From NCBI RefSeq assembly GCF_900113765.1, contig NZ_FOQO01000002.1, forward strand, positions 434,001-498,000: a stretch of 64,000 bases of DNA, in the 5' to 3' direction. Shown here in pieces: positions 25,838 through 34,655 of this stretch (positions are counted from its first letter, which is position 1; each line of letters begins with the position of its first letter). A program made the position numbers and the translations under genes. This stretch comes from Parapedobacter indicus (GTDB lineage: Bacteria; Bacteroidota; Bacteroidia; Sphingobacteriales; Sphingobacteriaceae). The notes beneath the pieces are model-generated. The model saw only the letters and a list, made by a program, of their open reading frames with translations. It was not told the DNA's origin and made no database searches.

Positions 25838-25896
25838 AAATATCATTAAATATCTCCCGCCTCATCGCCAAGAATGGTACTTTTCACAGATAGCCG

Positions 25897-25947
25897 TAAA
25901 GATAATTGATTTTGACGACCATCACACTACCCTTTTCGTGTAGTTTT
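25897..25947 (-). promoter_or_regulatory. Promoter of RR3 with a variant dyad motif
   Basis: Minus strand: AAAACTACAC, five bases, GGGTAG (25947 to 25927), then TATCTTTA at 25904-25897, about 59 bases before ATG 25837. The motif-to-box offset (43 bases) is the same as in the other promoters; the dyad has one extra spacer base and one C-to-A change. Confidence 0.55.
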
Positions 25948-25960
25948 AAAAAAACAACCT

Positions 25961-26746
25961 TCACTTTGATCGTCGTAACACCGGACCAAAGCAAACCCAT
26001 AAACTAAGCAATACATACAACATACTGAGCCAAATCAATTGTTTAACGTCCATAAGGATATACCCCCCCTGCGTACGATTGAAAAGGATATTAAAAAACA
26101 TCCCGATCTGAAAGGCAATGAACAACGTATACAAAGAAGTCAGAAAATACAAATATTTCAAGGTGCTTGACGACACCGTCGAATCCGTACTATCCGTCAT
26201 GAACAATACCCGCCATTGCATCATCAGATAAATTAAAGCTAAAAACAAGCGTAAAATATAGTGGGCTTCCTGGTGAATAAACCCATACTCATGCTCATAA
26301 CCTAAACGGGGATCTATAATCAACTGCTTCAAAAATGCTACTTTTTCCGAATCTTCCACAAACATATAAGGAAGGATATCAACCAATCCGAAAACGAAGG
26401 GGATGAGATGGATATACCAATATCTAGGAAGCTTATGTTCCAGTTGCAGTCTTATCCGAATGAAAAAATAGAATGCTGGAGCGACTAAGTAATAGAGGGG
26501 AATCCCCTTGTTATAAAAGTTCGGAATCTTAACAATCTGCTGGGTCAAGATCATCAAATGAATGAATACTTGCCACATAATTGCAAACAACGCAATACCA
26601 AGCAATACTTCTGCTGGATCACGACGCACATTTCCATTAAAAACACGGAATGCAATGCCTAATGTGCTAAACAGAATACCAATAATGGCAAATGTAACAA
26701 CGAGGGAATGCATCAGCTTATCAAATATTTTAGTGGATTCATCCAA
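25961..26746 (-). CDS. 7TM membrane protein resembling the sensor half of AraC-type membrane regulators
   Basis: A 261-residue protein with about seven hydrophobic segments (for example LVVTFAIIGILFSTLGIAF, YYLVAPAFYFFIRIRLQLE, WYIHLIPFVFGLVDILPYMF). The motif LVAPAFYFFIR followed by RYWYIHLIPF is like the N-terminal 7TM half of Bacteroidota membrane-bound AraC-family regulators. The C-terminal AraC DNA-binding domain is missing: the protein ends shortly after the last helix (CFGPVLRRSK). It overlaps the kinase gene by 34 bases and should be co-translated with it. It may act as an accessory sensor for the kinase (inference). Confidence 0.78.
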   Translation of the reverse strand: MDESTKIFDKLMHSLVVTFAIIGILFSTLGIAFRVFNGNVRRDPAEVLLGIALFAIMWQVFIHLMILTQQIVKIPNFYNKGIPLYYLVAPAFYFFIRIRLQLEHKLPRYWYIHLIPFVFGLVDILPYMFVEDSEKVAFLKQLIIDPRLGYEHEYGFIHQEAHYILRLFLALIYLMMQWRVLFMTDSTDSTVSSSTLKYLYFLTSLYTLFIAFQIGMFFNILFNRTQGGYILMDVKQLIWLSMLYVLLSLWVCFGPVLRRSK

Positions 26747-29715
26747 CGGCGCCCCGTATACAGAAAAACAATTACAGACACCTCATAGCCGGTTGCAGTA
26801 TGACCAGCTTTATAGACCCCACCAATTTGTTCTGCCCGCATTTGCATGTTGCGCTTTCCATGACCTGATCGGCCCCGAGGCGGTTTCACTCGCGATTGCT
26901 GCCCTTGCTGCCCGTTATCGCGTATCACAAGCGCTATTTCTGCACCGCTGTGGTGCAGTTTGACGTACACACTGTCTGCCCGCGCATGCTTACAAATGTT
27001 ATGTATTGCTTCCTTGTAAATCAAATACAGGTTTTGCCGTACGCTCTGCGGAATCTTCCGGTCTTCCTGCTGATCTACCTCAAAGGTAACCGCTATATCC
27101 ATCGGCTCCAGTAGTTGCCCAGCCAGGTACTTCATCCGGTCGCTCAAACTGCCCTGTTGATTGTTGCGCGAATCGACCGTCCATATAATATCGTCCATCA
27201 TCTGGATCGCCTCGCGGCTGTAGCTGCCGATGGAATCGACAGATTCGATACGGGCGCGGTCATCTTTTAAGCGCAACAAGTCTGTCTGCATGGAAATACC
27301 CGTAAGTAACCCCCCTACTTCGTCGTGAAGATCGCGCGAGATCCTTCGTCGTAAGCGGTTTTCACCCTTTATCTTGCGCCCTCGTTCGTACAGGATAAAT
27401 CCGGTCGTTCCCCCGACAATCAAGATCAACAACATATAAAAAGTCAACGTTTCCGTAAACGCTGGTGCCTTGTGGATAACCCACGTATGTTCCTTTTCCA
27501 CCGTACGGTCATTAACCGCCTGTACTTTTACCGATACGTAGTAATTGCCCGCAGACATTCCCGATAAGTTGATCTGCGACGATGCAGGCAACTCCTGGTA
27601 CGCATCCATCAACGGTGCTATTTTGAACAGCATCCTGTACATCTGCCGGTAATGATTGGGACGCGCGAAATTCAGGGAAAACCAAACGGCGTCCGAAGGT
27701 AGCTGAATGGTGTCCTGAAGCATCTTACCAGCATATGCATCTACATATCGGTTGCTCTTCATCCCCAAGCTCGTGCCTGCAATCAGCGGTGCATCGATGT
27801 ATTCATGGGTAGACCGCAGCAATTGAGCGGGGTGAAATCGGATGTAGCCCCCAATACCGCCCATAAATAACTCACCGGTAGCCCTGTCGTGATAGATAGC
27901 CTGATGATTGAACTCTTCAAACGGAAGTCCATCCGTATGGTAATAATTATACAAATGATTACCGTTCATCATGGACAAACCCTCATGGGTGCCCAGGAAC
28001 AACGTACTGTCTACCCACATCATTTGGTAGACCGTATTACTTGCCAGCCCTTCTTTCGCTCCGACCGAACGGGCATGGTGTCCCATGCGGTCGATCACCA
28101 CCAACCCGCGTCCCTTGGTAGCTAAGTAAACAGAATCACCAAATTGTGTATGCGAATAGATATTCAGTTTGGCCTCGTCTGCAGGATATACCTTGCGAAA
28201 CTGGTTATTCCTCCAGTTAAAATACCCTTCATCGGTGGTAAACGTAATGCCTGCCCCAACGTAGGAAATCGACTGCACCCGCATGCCTCGGCTAAAAAAG
28301 CCATTTTTTGGACAGACAAGTGGATAAACATTGCCCGAGGAACGTGCATATTTCCAAATGCCGTTATAAGTACCCACCAACAGCGTATCCGCTACTTGCT
28401 GGACGACGCAATACGCCATACCGGAAAACCGTTCGTTTGAATTGCCGGGAACATGAAGCGGTGCCGGCACTACTTTGCCACCGACGAGGTAACAGAGGAA
28501 ATCACCCTCCAACGCGATGCATACCGTATCATTGGAAAGTTTCAAAAAGTCATAATAATTATTCTCAGGTTCGCTGGTATACGGTCGGAGTTCACCTCCA
28601 CTTGGTAGCGCATCCAAATATCCGTATCCACCAAAATAATAGGTATTGCCCTGCTTGATCATACCCCGTGCGCTACCACTGTTGATAAAATCAAACGTGA
28701 TTTTTGTAGGAAACACACTGAACAACCCACCGTCCGTGCAAATGAGCCATTCATCTCCTTCTTCCTGCCAACCATTCAGCCGCTTATGTAAAATATGCTC
28801 GTCAAGTTGATGACTATCGGCATTCAACAGCCTGAAGGCAGTATCCCGGCTGAACTCCATATACTTATCTTCATGGAAAACAATTATTTTGTCATCTCTT
28901 TCGAACGACCAATGGTTCCAATTCGTAAAATCGTTCGTAGGGAATTGCCTTCGATTTAAATACCGGAAAGACGTGCCGTCGAAAACATAATATCCCTTCG
29001 AGTAAATCCGGATCAACACACCGCCGTGTACCGGCAGTAAATCTTCGATACGGTTGAACAACCCTTCGGGAAATGCAACCGAGCGTGTCTGACGCGTTTG
29101 TAGGTCGTGTTCATATAAATGGTCCCCGAATGCCAACCAAACATGTTCGTTATCGGCTACCAACATCCTTCCCACAGGGCGCCGATCGTACACAGCGTTT
29201 GGATCAAATTGAAAGAGAAAATGCTTTGACAGCGCATCGATACGCCACAGACTTCCCAATCCGTCTGCCAGATAAAATAGATCATCCAACTTAAAACACG
29301 AGGCCACGGGTCGGCCGACCAAATCACTCAGGTAATGGTCTTCCTTAACAAACGACCAGCTCCGGAGATCAAAGATGGCGAGTCCGTTTCGCGTGTTGAT
29401 CCACAAATGTCCCCAAGGATCGGCATGAAAATCGCTTACCTCGTAAAACGGCAATCCATGGCTGTATAACTTTGAAAAAGGCACCACATTTACCCCGTCA
29501 TACCGGTATAGCTGCCCACCCGACAATAGCCAGATCATTCCGGAGGGGTCCTTAGCGGCTTGGGTAACCATGGCATGGTACCGATCTATTCCCGGAAGTA
29601 TCTGCGTATAGTGATAGGGAGCTGCATTGAGATCAGCATAACAAATACCGATCATGAACAATAACATGGTAAATGTCAAGCGTCTGATTCTGCCGTTGGG
29701 TTTAGTGCTTTTCAT
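26713..29715 (-). CDS. Histidine kinase with two-component-regulator propeller, Y_Y_Y domain and HisKA_3
   Basis: A 1000-residue sensor kinase. Signal peptide 1-31; a large periplasmic beta-propeller region (about 35-650, with pieces such as DPSGMIWLLSGGQLYRYDG and DPWGHLWINTRNGLAIFDL); a Y_Y_Y domain (about 660-755); one membrane helix (about 762-783); the HisKA_3 dimerisation helix with His797 in SRDLHDEVGGLLTG; and an HATPase_c domain with N box KEAIHNICKHA and G box GHGKRNM. HisKA_3 kinases pair with LuxR-type regulators, three of which lie just downstream. There is no receiver domain of its own. The last residues overlap the next gene by 34 bases. Confidence 0.93.
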   Translation of the reverse strand: MKSTKPNGRIRRLTFTMLLFMIGICYADLNAAPYHYTQILPGIDRYHAMVTQAAKDPSGMIWLLSGGQLYRYDGVNVVPFSKLYSHGLPFYEVSDFHADPWGHLWINTRNGLAIFDLRSWSFVKEDHYLSDLVGRPVASCFKLDDLFYLADGLGSLWRIDALSKHFLFQFDPNAVYDRRPVGRMLVADNEHVWLAFGDHLYEHDLQTRQTRSVAFPEGLFNRIEDLLPVHGGVLIRIYSKGYYVFDGTSFRYLNRRQFPTNDFTNWNHWSFERDDKIIVFHEDKYMEFSRDTAFRLLNADSHQLDEHILHKRLNGWQEEGDEWLICTDGGLFSVFPTKITFDFINSGSARGMIKQGNTYYFGGYGYLDALPSGGELRPYTSEPENNYYDFLKLSNDTVCIALEGDFLCYLVGGKVVPAPLHVPGNSNERFSGMAYCVVQQVADTLLVGTYNGIWKYARSSGNVYPLVCPKNGFFSRGMRVQSISYVGAGITFTTDEGYFNWRNNQFRKVYPADEAKLNIYSHTQFGDSVYLATKGRGLVVIDRMGHHARSVGAKEGLASNTVYQMMWVDSTLFLGTHEGLSMMNGNHLYNYYHTDGLPFEEFNHQAIYHDRATGELFMGGIGGYIRFHPAQLLRSTHEYIDAPLIAGTSLGMKSNRYVDAYAGKMLQDTIQLPSDAVWFSLNFARPNHYRQMYRMLFKIAPLMDAYQELPASSQINLSGMSAGNYYVSVKVQAVNDRTVEKEHTWVIHKAPAFTETLTFYMLLILIVGGTTGFILYERGRKIKGENRLRRRISRDLHDEVGGLLTGISMQTDLLRLKDDRARIESVDSIGSYSREAIQMMDDIIWTVDSRNNQQGSLSDRMKYLAGQLLEPMDIAVTFEVDQQEDRKIPQSVRQNLYLIYKEAIHNICKHARADSVYVKLHHSGAEIALVIRDNGQQGQQSRVKPPRGRSGHGKRNMQMRAEQIGGVYKAGHTATGYEVSVIVFLYTGRRWMNPLKYLIS

Positions 29716-29729
29716 CGGTAGATGCGTCC

Positions 29730-29737
29730 CAAAATTA
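29730..29737 (-). promoter_or_regulatory. Candidate -7 box TAATTTTG for the kinase gene
   Basis: A perfect TAnnTTTG on the minus strand, 14 bases before the kinase ATG. The dyad motif of the regulator promoters is not present upstream, so the kinase seems to be controlled differently. Confidence 0.35.
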
Positions 29738-29777
29738 GAAAATTATCTAATAGGTTTAGAATAATTAGTTGATTTTT

Positions 29778-30800
29778 TTAATATAAACTCTCTCCACGGA
29801 CAAGCATATCCTGCTGTTGCTGATGGCAGACGGCATAGGAAAATCCCTTCTGTAATGCAAAAGCACCATACGCTCCCTTTTTGTTAAGCGCCAAGAATCC
29901 TACCTGTATCTGCTTGGCTGTATCCGGCTTCTTTTTCGCTATCCGGCCAACTGCCTCCCGGCATGCTTCTTCGGGTGAATACCCTTGGCGCATGAGTTCG
30001 ACAACCAGAAAACTTCCGACTGTACGGATCACTTCTTCGCCCACGCCGGTTGCCGTTGCGGCGCCAACTTCATTATCGACATATAGCCCTGCACCAATAA
30101 TGGGACTATCTCCTACCCGGCCGTGCATTTTAAATGCCATTCCACTCGTTGTGCAGGCACCCGACAGGTTACCTTGCGCGTCCAATGCCAACATCCCGAT
30201 GGTATCGTGGTTGTATTCGTTACCAGGCAGCTTCTCGGTGGTAAATGATTTGTTCTCGATGTTAATAACGGGTTGGTACTTCTTCTCTTTCAGCCACTCT
30301 TTCCATGCTTTTTCAGCGCCGGGTGTCAGCAAATTCTCTCGTTCAAATCCACTTTCAAGCGCAAACTGCAACGCCCCTTCGCCAACAAGCATAACATGCG
30401 GTGTCTTTTCCATCACCAAACGTGCGACGGAAATGGGGTGACTGATGTGCTCTAACGCAGCCACGGAACCACAATTCCCTTTTTCATCCATAATACAGGC
30501 GTCTAGCGTCACATGTCCGTCTCGGTCGGGATATCCTCCCTTTCCTACCGTGACATTTCTCAGATCAGCTTCTGGCACACGTACGCCGGCTTCGACCGCA
30601 TCGAGCGCCCTCCCACCGTTACTAAGCACCTTCCACGCCGCCTGATTAGCTGCTATGCCAAAATTCCAAGTAGCTACCACAATGGGTTTATACGGTGATG
30701 CGCTGTGTACCCCCCTTTTGGAGTCAGGAATCCGCCCGCTTAGGGAAAGCACTGACACGCCCGCTGCACCCGATAGAATAAATTTTCGTCTACTAATCAT
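29778..30800 (-). CDS. N4-(beta-N-acetylglucosaminyl)-L-asparaginase (glycosylasparaginase) family protein
   Basis: A 340-residue Ntn-hydrolase precursor. It has a twin-arginine-type leader (MISRRKFILSGAAGVSVLSL), so it is probably exported folded. The autocleavage/nucleophile Thr is in NHDTIGMLALD (about residue 199), and substrate-binding GRVGDSPIIGAGLY and GATATGVGEE follow. The family cleaves the GlcNAc-asparagine bond of glycoproteins after self-processing into two chains; isoaspartyl-peptidase activity is an alternative. It is transcribed alone, divergently from the NlpC/P60 gene. Confidence 0.9.
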   Translation of the reverse strand: MISRRKFILSGAAGVSVLSLSGRIPDSKRGVHSASPYKPIVVATWNFGIAANQAAWKVLSNGGRALDAVEAGVRVPEADLRNVTVGKGGYPDRDGHVTLDACIMDEKGNCGSVAALEHISHPISVARLVMEKTPHVMLVGEGALQFALESGFERENLLTPGAEKAWKEWLKEKKYQPVINIENKSFTTEKLPGNEYNHDTIGMLALDAQGNLSGACTTSGMAFKMHGRVGDSPIIGAGLYVDNEVGAATATGVGEEVIRTVGSFLVVELMRQGYSPEEACREAVGRIAKKKPDTAKQIQVGFLALNKKGAYGAFALQKGFSYAVCHQQQQDMLVRGESLY

Positions 30801-30841
30801 AATTTTGTGGCAATTGGCTTATGTGATGAATATATTAAAAA

Positions 30842-30872
30842 TTGCAAGGTAACGATTTATATTTTATCTTAG
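30842..30872 (+). promoter_or_regulatory. Candidate promoter of the NlpC/P60-epimerase pair
   Basis: TTG at 30842-30844, a 20-base spacer, then TATCTTAG at 30865-30872 (one mismatch to TAnnTTTG), 18 bases before ATG 30891. Spacing fits the Bacteroidota -33/-7 pattern. Confidence 0.35.
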
Positions 30873-30890
30873 ACAAGAAACTTATCCAAC

Positions 30891-32144
30891 ATGAAAATCC
30901 AGTATGTGCCGGTATTATCCGTATTTTGCTTGACACTGAGCGTAAAAAGCCACGGCCAAAGCAAGTTATCGGATTCCGCCGAATACAACAAAATCTTGCA
31001 CTTAGCCGCTCAAACCATTCAGCAATTCATCCCGGATAAACGTACCGCGGTTTTCGAAGTAACACGTTCCAGTGATCCTTCCCCTGTGTATCACGTGATC
31101 ACTACGGAATCAGATGCACAGACGCTTTTTACGCAATTGTTGGTTAAACATCCTATTCCGCATGCAAAAGTAACGATAAATCTTTTGCCCGATAGCAGTG
31201 TGGCAGGAAAAGTTACCGGGATAGTAAACCTTTCTGTGGCTAACTTACGCGTAGCTCCCAGCAACCAGGCCGAGCTGGCAACGCAGGTGCTATTGGGCAC
31301 TCCTTTGGATTTGCTCCAGCGTACTGACGGCTATTACCGTGTGCGGACGCCGGAAGGTTACATCGCTTGGGTCAGTGAAACGTCGGTCGCACCTCAATCA
31401 GTTTCCGACTTAACACACTGGCAAACGGGTAAAAAAGTGATCGTTACGGCGGATTTTGGGCACGCATACACCCAGCCTGACGGGCAGTCGCTGCGGGTGT
31501 CGGATCTCGTTATGGGCAATATACTGAATGTACTGGATACGGCCGGCGACTTTGTACATGTTTTATATCCCGACGGACGACAGGGTTTTGTAAAAAGCCA
31601 TTCGGTACGGCCATTTGATACTTGGCTGGGCACGCGCCACATCAGCGCCGAAAACGTGCTCAAGATAGCCAAATCCATGATGGGGTTGCCTTATCTGTGG
31701 GGTGGAACCTCGGTAAAGGGCGTAGATTGCAGTGGGTTTACCAAAACCGCTTTTTACATGAATGGCCTGATTATTCCTCGTGACGCATCGCAGCAGGTTC
31801 TCGCAGGCAAGCCGATTGATATCTTGTCGGTCGACACACTGGACACAGAAAAGGCTATGCAGAACCTGAAGCCCGGTGATTTACTGTTTTTTGCCTCGGG
31901 TACGGGCCGCCCGCCGGATGCACGGATTACGCATGTGGCGCTGTATCTGGGTAACGGTGAATTTATCCATGCAGCTGGGAGGGTACAGATCAACAGCTTA
32001 TTGCGGGAGGCACCAAACTATGGGGCACTGGATACACGCACCCTTATTGCAGCACGTCGATATATCGGGCAGACCGACCCTGCTCTTCAACCCCTTGATC
32101 GGCACCCATTTTATACACCTAAAGCTGAAATCGATAAAAAATGA
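30891..32144 (+). CDS. C40 NlpC/P60 peptidase with bacterial SH3 domains
   Basis: A 417-residue secreted cell-wall peptidase, likely a gamma-D-glutamyl-diamino-acid endopeptidase that releases L-Ala-D-Glu from murein peptides. A signal peptide ends near SHGQ (about 23). SH3-type modules lie about 105-165 and 180-245 (NLSVANLRVAPS; GQSLRVSDLVMGN). The NlpC/P60 domain follows with catalytic Cys280 (GVDCSGFTK) and His in ITHVALYLGNGEFIHAAG. The stop overlaps the start of the dipeptide epimerase gene, which would act on the released dipeptide, so product and context agree. Confidence 0.93.
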   Translation: MKIQYVPVLSVFCLTLSVKSHGQSKLSDSAEYNKILHLAAQTIQQFIPDKRTAVFEVTRSSDPSPVYHVITTESDAQTLFTQLLVKHPIPHAKVTINLLPDSSVAGKVTGIVNLSVANLRVAPSNQAELATQVLLGTPLDLLQRTDGYYRVRTPEGYIAWVSETSVAPQSVSDLTHWQTGKKVIVTADFGHAYTQPDGQSLRVSDLVMGNILNVLDTAGDFVHVLYPDGRQGFVKSHSVRPFDTWLGTRHISAENVLKIAKSMMGLPYLWGGTSVKGVDCSGFTKTAFYMNGLIIPRDASQQVLAGKPIDILSVDTLDTEKAMQNLKPGDLLFFASGTGRPPDARITHVALYLGNGEFIHAAGRVQINSLLREAPNYGALDTRTLIAARRYIGQTDPALQPLDRHPFYTPKAEIDKK

Positions 32145-33199
32145 CCCTCCCAATGACGGTCCGTAAATCCGGAAAATTCACCCTGCGCTTCCGGCCCCAC
32201 ACGCTGGAGCTCAAGCATGTATTTACAGTTTCCACCGCTTCACGCAGCACAACCCCGGCGGTCTTGACAGCCCTCGAATTTGAGGGAATCACGGGGTACG
32301 GGGAGGCTGCCATGCCCCCCTATTTGGGTGAATCCGAAGAAAGTGTATTGAAATTCCTGAATCAAGTGGATCTCTCCGGCTTCGGCGACCCGTTCCTCAC
32401 AGCCGACATCCTCCGCTACATCGATGACCTAGCTCCTAAAAACACAGCTGCCAAAGCTGCGGTAGACATCGCGCTGCATGACCTGCTGGGAAAAATGATG
32501 AATCGGCCCTGGCATCGTATATGGGGCTTCAATCCCGCCAACACGCCATACACTTCGTTTACCATCGGTATCGATACGGCTGAAATGGTCAGACAAAAGG
32601 TACGGGAAGCCGCACCTTATAAACTATTGAAAGTAAAGTTGGGTCTGGACACCGACAAGGTGATGATAAACACCATCCGGGAAGTAACCGATAAGCCATT
32701 GTGTGCTGACGTTAATCAAGGATGGAAAAACAAGGAAGAAGCGCTGGAAATGACCCACTGGTTGGCCGAACGGGGTGTCCTATTCCTTGAACAGCCCATG
32801 CCCAGCGAACAAGTGGATGACAATGCTTGGCTTACCGAAAACAGTCCGATTCCGACGGTAGCAGACGAAGCAGTACAGCGGCTTGCCGACGTTCGGAAGG
32901 CATTCGGCGTGTACAACGGCATAAACATCAAATTGATGAAATGCACAGGCATGCGGGAAGCACATCAAATGGCCGAATTAGCGCGGGCATTGGATATGAA
33001 AGTAATGCTGGGCTGCATGACAGAAACATCGTGTGCCATTTCTGCGGCAGCACAACTATCGCCCATGGTTGATTGGGCAGATCTGGATGGCGCATTATTA
33101 ATCCACAACGATGTATACCGAGGGATGGAGGTTCTTGATGGCAAAATAACGCTGCCCAACAGGCCGGGCATCGGAATAGTTCCTTTGCCAACCCCATAA
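32141..33199 (+). CDS. Dipeptide (L-Ala-D/L-Glu) epimerase, enolase superfamily
   Basis: A 352-residue enolase-superfamily enzyme. The catalytic KxK is in LLKVKLGLD (about 167-173); metal ligands lie in CADVNQGW, FLEQPMP and VADEAVQ; the second catalytic Lys is in INIKLMKCTG; and the substrate-binding segment is LDGALLI near the end. It would convert L-Ala-D-Glu from murein turnover to L-Ala-L-Glu for catabolism. It is translationally coupled (ATGA) to the NlpC/P60 gene. Other dipeptide specificities cannot be excluded. Confidence 0.9.
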   Translation: MTLPMTVRKSGKFTLRFRPHTLELKHVFTVSTASRSTTPAVLTALEFEGITGYGEAAMPPYLGESEESVLKFLNQVDLSGFGDPFLTADILRYIDDLAPKNTAAKAAVDIALHDLLGKMMNRPWHRIWGFNPANTPYTSFTIGIDTAEMVRQKVREAAPYKLLKVKLGLDTDKVMINTIREVTDKPLCADVNQGWKNKEEALEMTHWLAERGVLFLEQPMPSEQVDDNAWLTENSPIPTVADEAVQRLADVRKAFGVYNGINIKLMKCTGMREAHQMAELARALDMKVMLGCMTETSCAISAAAQLSPMVDWADLDGALLIHNDVYRGMEVLDGKITLPNRPGIGIVPLPTP

Positions 33200-33219
33200 C
33201 TGCTTGATGATTCAATAGA

Positions 33220-33257
33220 CAACGAAGCCCTGCCATCAAGCGGGCAGGACTTCGTTG
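33220..33257. terminator. Bidirectional terminator hairpin between convergent genes
   Basis: Stem CAACGAAG (33220-33227), one mismatch, CCTGCC (33229-33234), 8-base loop, then GGCAGG (33243-33248) and CTTCGTTG (33250-33257). It lies in the 64-base gap between the epimerase gene (+) and the oxidoreductase gene (-), and can serve both. Confidence 0.75.
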
Positions 33258-33263
33258 GGAAAT

Positions 33264-34655
33264 TTAAGGAGCCGTTACGGTTTCGGCTTCTGCCAATGCC
33301 TTTGTGGTCAAATAGTATTTTGCTAACATATTGGGCACTTCCCATTCGGGCATCGTGCCTGATTTCAGGAAGTCCAGGTATTTCTCGGTTACTTGGGCAA
33401 AATGCTCTTCGTGCGTGGTAACCAACGAAGGGTCTACGCTGATGCGGTAACGCCCGTCTGCCACCGGCTCTGACTTCAACCCCTGATAAGAACCACTCAA
33501 CTGCTCGATAGCCTTTGCTAAGGCTGCCTCGAACGCTTGGGCATCCCGTTCGCCGGTAGATTCCACGTACAATACCGGCTTATACTGCTCATCTGCACCC
33601 TGCTGTACAATGAGGTTGGCATAACGCCCGCGCATGATGGAATAATGGAGATCACCTGCTCCTTCCGGGGCTTGGAAATTCCAAATTACCGACACTTTCG
33701 CATGGATATCTTTCAGCGTATAGTTGATTTCACCGTTGGCAAACACGGCTAGATTGCCCGCGCCATCCACCGATCCCGATAGAAATTCGGGAAATTCCTT
33801 GAGGCCTGTCGACCGCTCGAACTGTGCCGGTGTAACGGAAGTGGACCAGCGCTTTGCGCCAACAAGCTGGATGTCCCGCTCGTAATCAATCACTTGATCT
33901 GGAAAACTCTCCCACTGCACTAAATCTACCAAGTGCGTGGTTACATCAACAATTCCCTCTCCCTGTTGCTTGGTATCGTAAAACCATGCAGGACGTGAAA
34001 GGGGTTTGCCCGATACTTCCTTGAAAAAGTGGTGGACACTTTCTTTGGTGATCGCCGGATTGTCGGCACTGCCCGGCACCAGCCCCCCAAAAAAGTCCGG
34101 AAGCTGTGAGAACGCCTTCTGAAGCATGGTATTGATTTCATACCGTTCGGTCATGATATCGTAGAGCTGCACACCGTTCTCCGAGGCGGTAGCAAAGGCT
34201 TGCTTTAATTCCGGAAATCCGTCAGAGTCAATAATCATGGGTTTATCCGCCAATACGTTTAATCCCGCCGCAACCGATTGGGTGATGTAGTCGATTTTAT
34301 GCTGATTGTTCCCTGCGAGCACCACCACGTTACCTTCCTTTTCAGCCAACATTTTCTGCAAGAAGTCGTCACCTTTGTAGACTTTTTCTTCCCACGATGT
34401 CGGATCGTCCGAGCGTGTATTGTACTGATCGATGAGTGCTAAATAAGCGGCTAATTCTGGCCCTTCGGGTGCATACACATGCACAACGCTATCCACTTGG
34501 GGATACATGGTTTTTTGCACCAGGGCTGCATGGAAATGGCCCGGCGCTACGGTGATTAATTGGATATCCTTTTTTTGCATTCCTTCATTTGCTGGATTAC
34601 ATGCCGACAGGCAAGCGACAGCTGCCAACGTAATCAGGCGTTTTTGTTTATTCAT
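33264..34655 (-). CDS. Lipoprotein Gfo/Idh/MocA-type oxidoreductase
   Basis: A 463-residue protein with a lipoprotein signal (LAAVACLSAC, lipid Cys at about 19), so it is tethered in the envelope. The N-terminal Rossmann-like half contains VVLAGNNQHKIDYI and VLADKPMII, the equivalent of the family's EKP motif. The C-terminal half resembles the putative-oxidoreductase C-terminal domain of Bacteroidota sugar clusters. The substrate is probably a carbohydrate derivative (inference). It directly follows a second Gfo/Idh gene, with ATG touching that gene's stop, in an operon with ThuA and PmoA-like genes. Confidence 0.85.
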   Translation of the reverse strand: MNKQKRLITLAAVACLSACNPANEGMQKKDIQLITVAPGHFHAALVQKTMYPQVDSVVHVYAPEGPELAAYLALIDQYNTRSDDPTSWEEKVYKGDDFLQKMLAEKEGNVVVLAGNNQHKIDYITQSVAAGLNVLADKPMIIDSDGFPELKQAFATASENGVQLYDIMTERYEINTMLQKAFSQLPDFFGGLVPGSADNPAITKESVHHFFKEVSGKPLSRPAWFYDTKQQGEGIVDVTTHLVDLVQWESFPDQVIDYERDIQLVGAKRWSTSVTPAQFERSTGLKEFPEFLSGSVDGAGNLAVFANGEINYTLKDIHAKVSVIWNFQAPEGAGDLHYSIMRGRYANLIVQQGADEQYKPVLYVESTGERDAQAFEAALAKAIEQLSGSYQGLKSEPVADGRYRISVDPSLVTTHEEHFAQVTEKYLDFLKSGTMPEWEVPNMLAKYYLTTKALAEAETVTAP

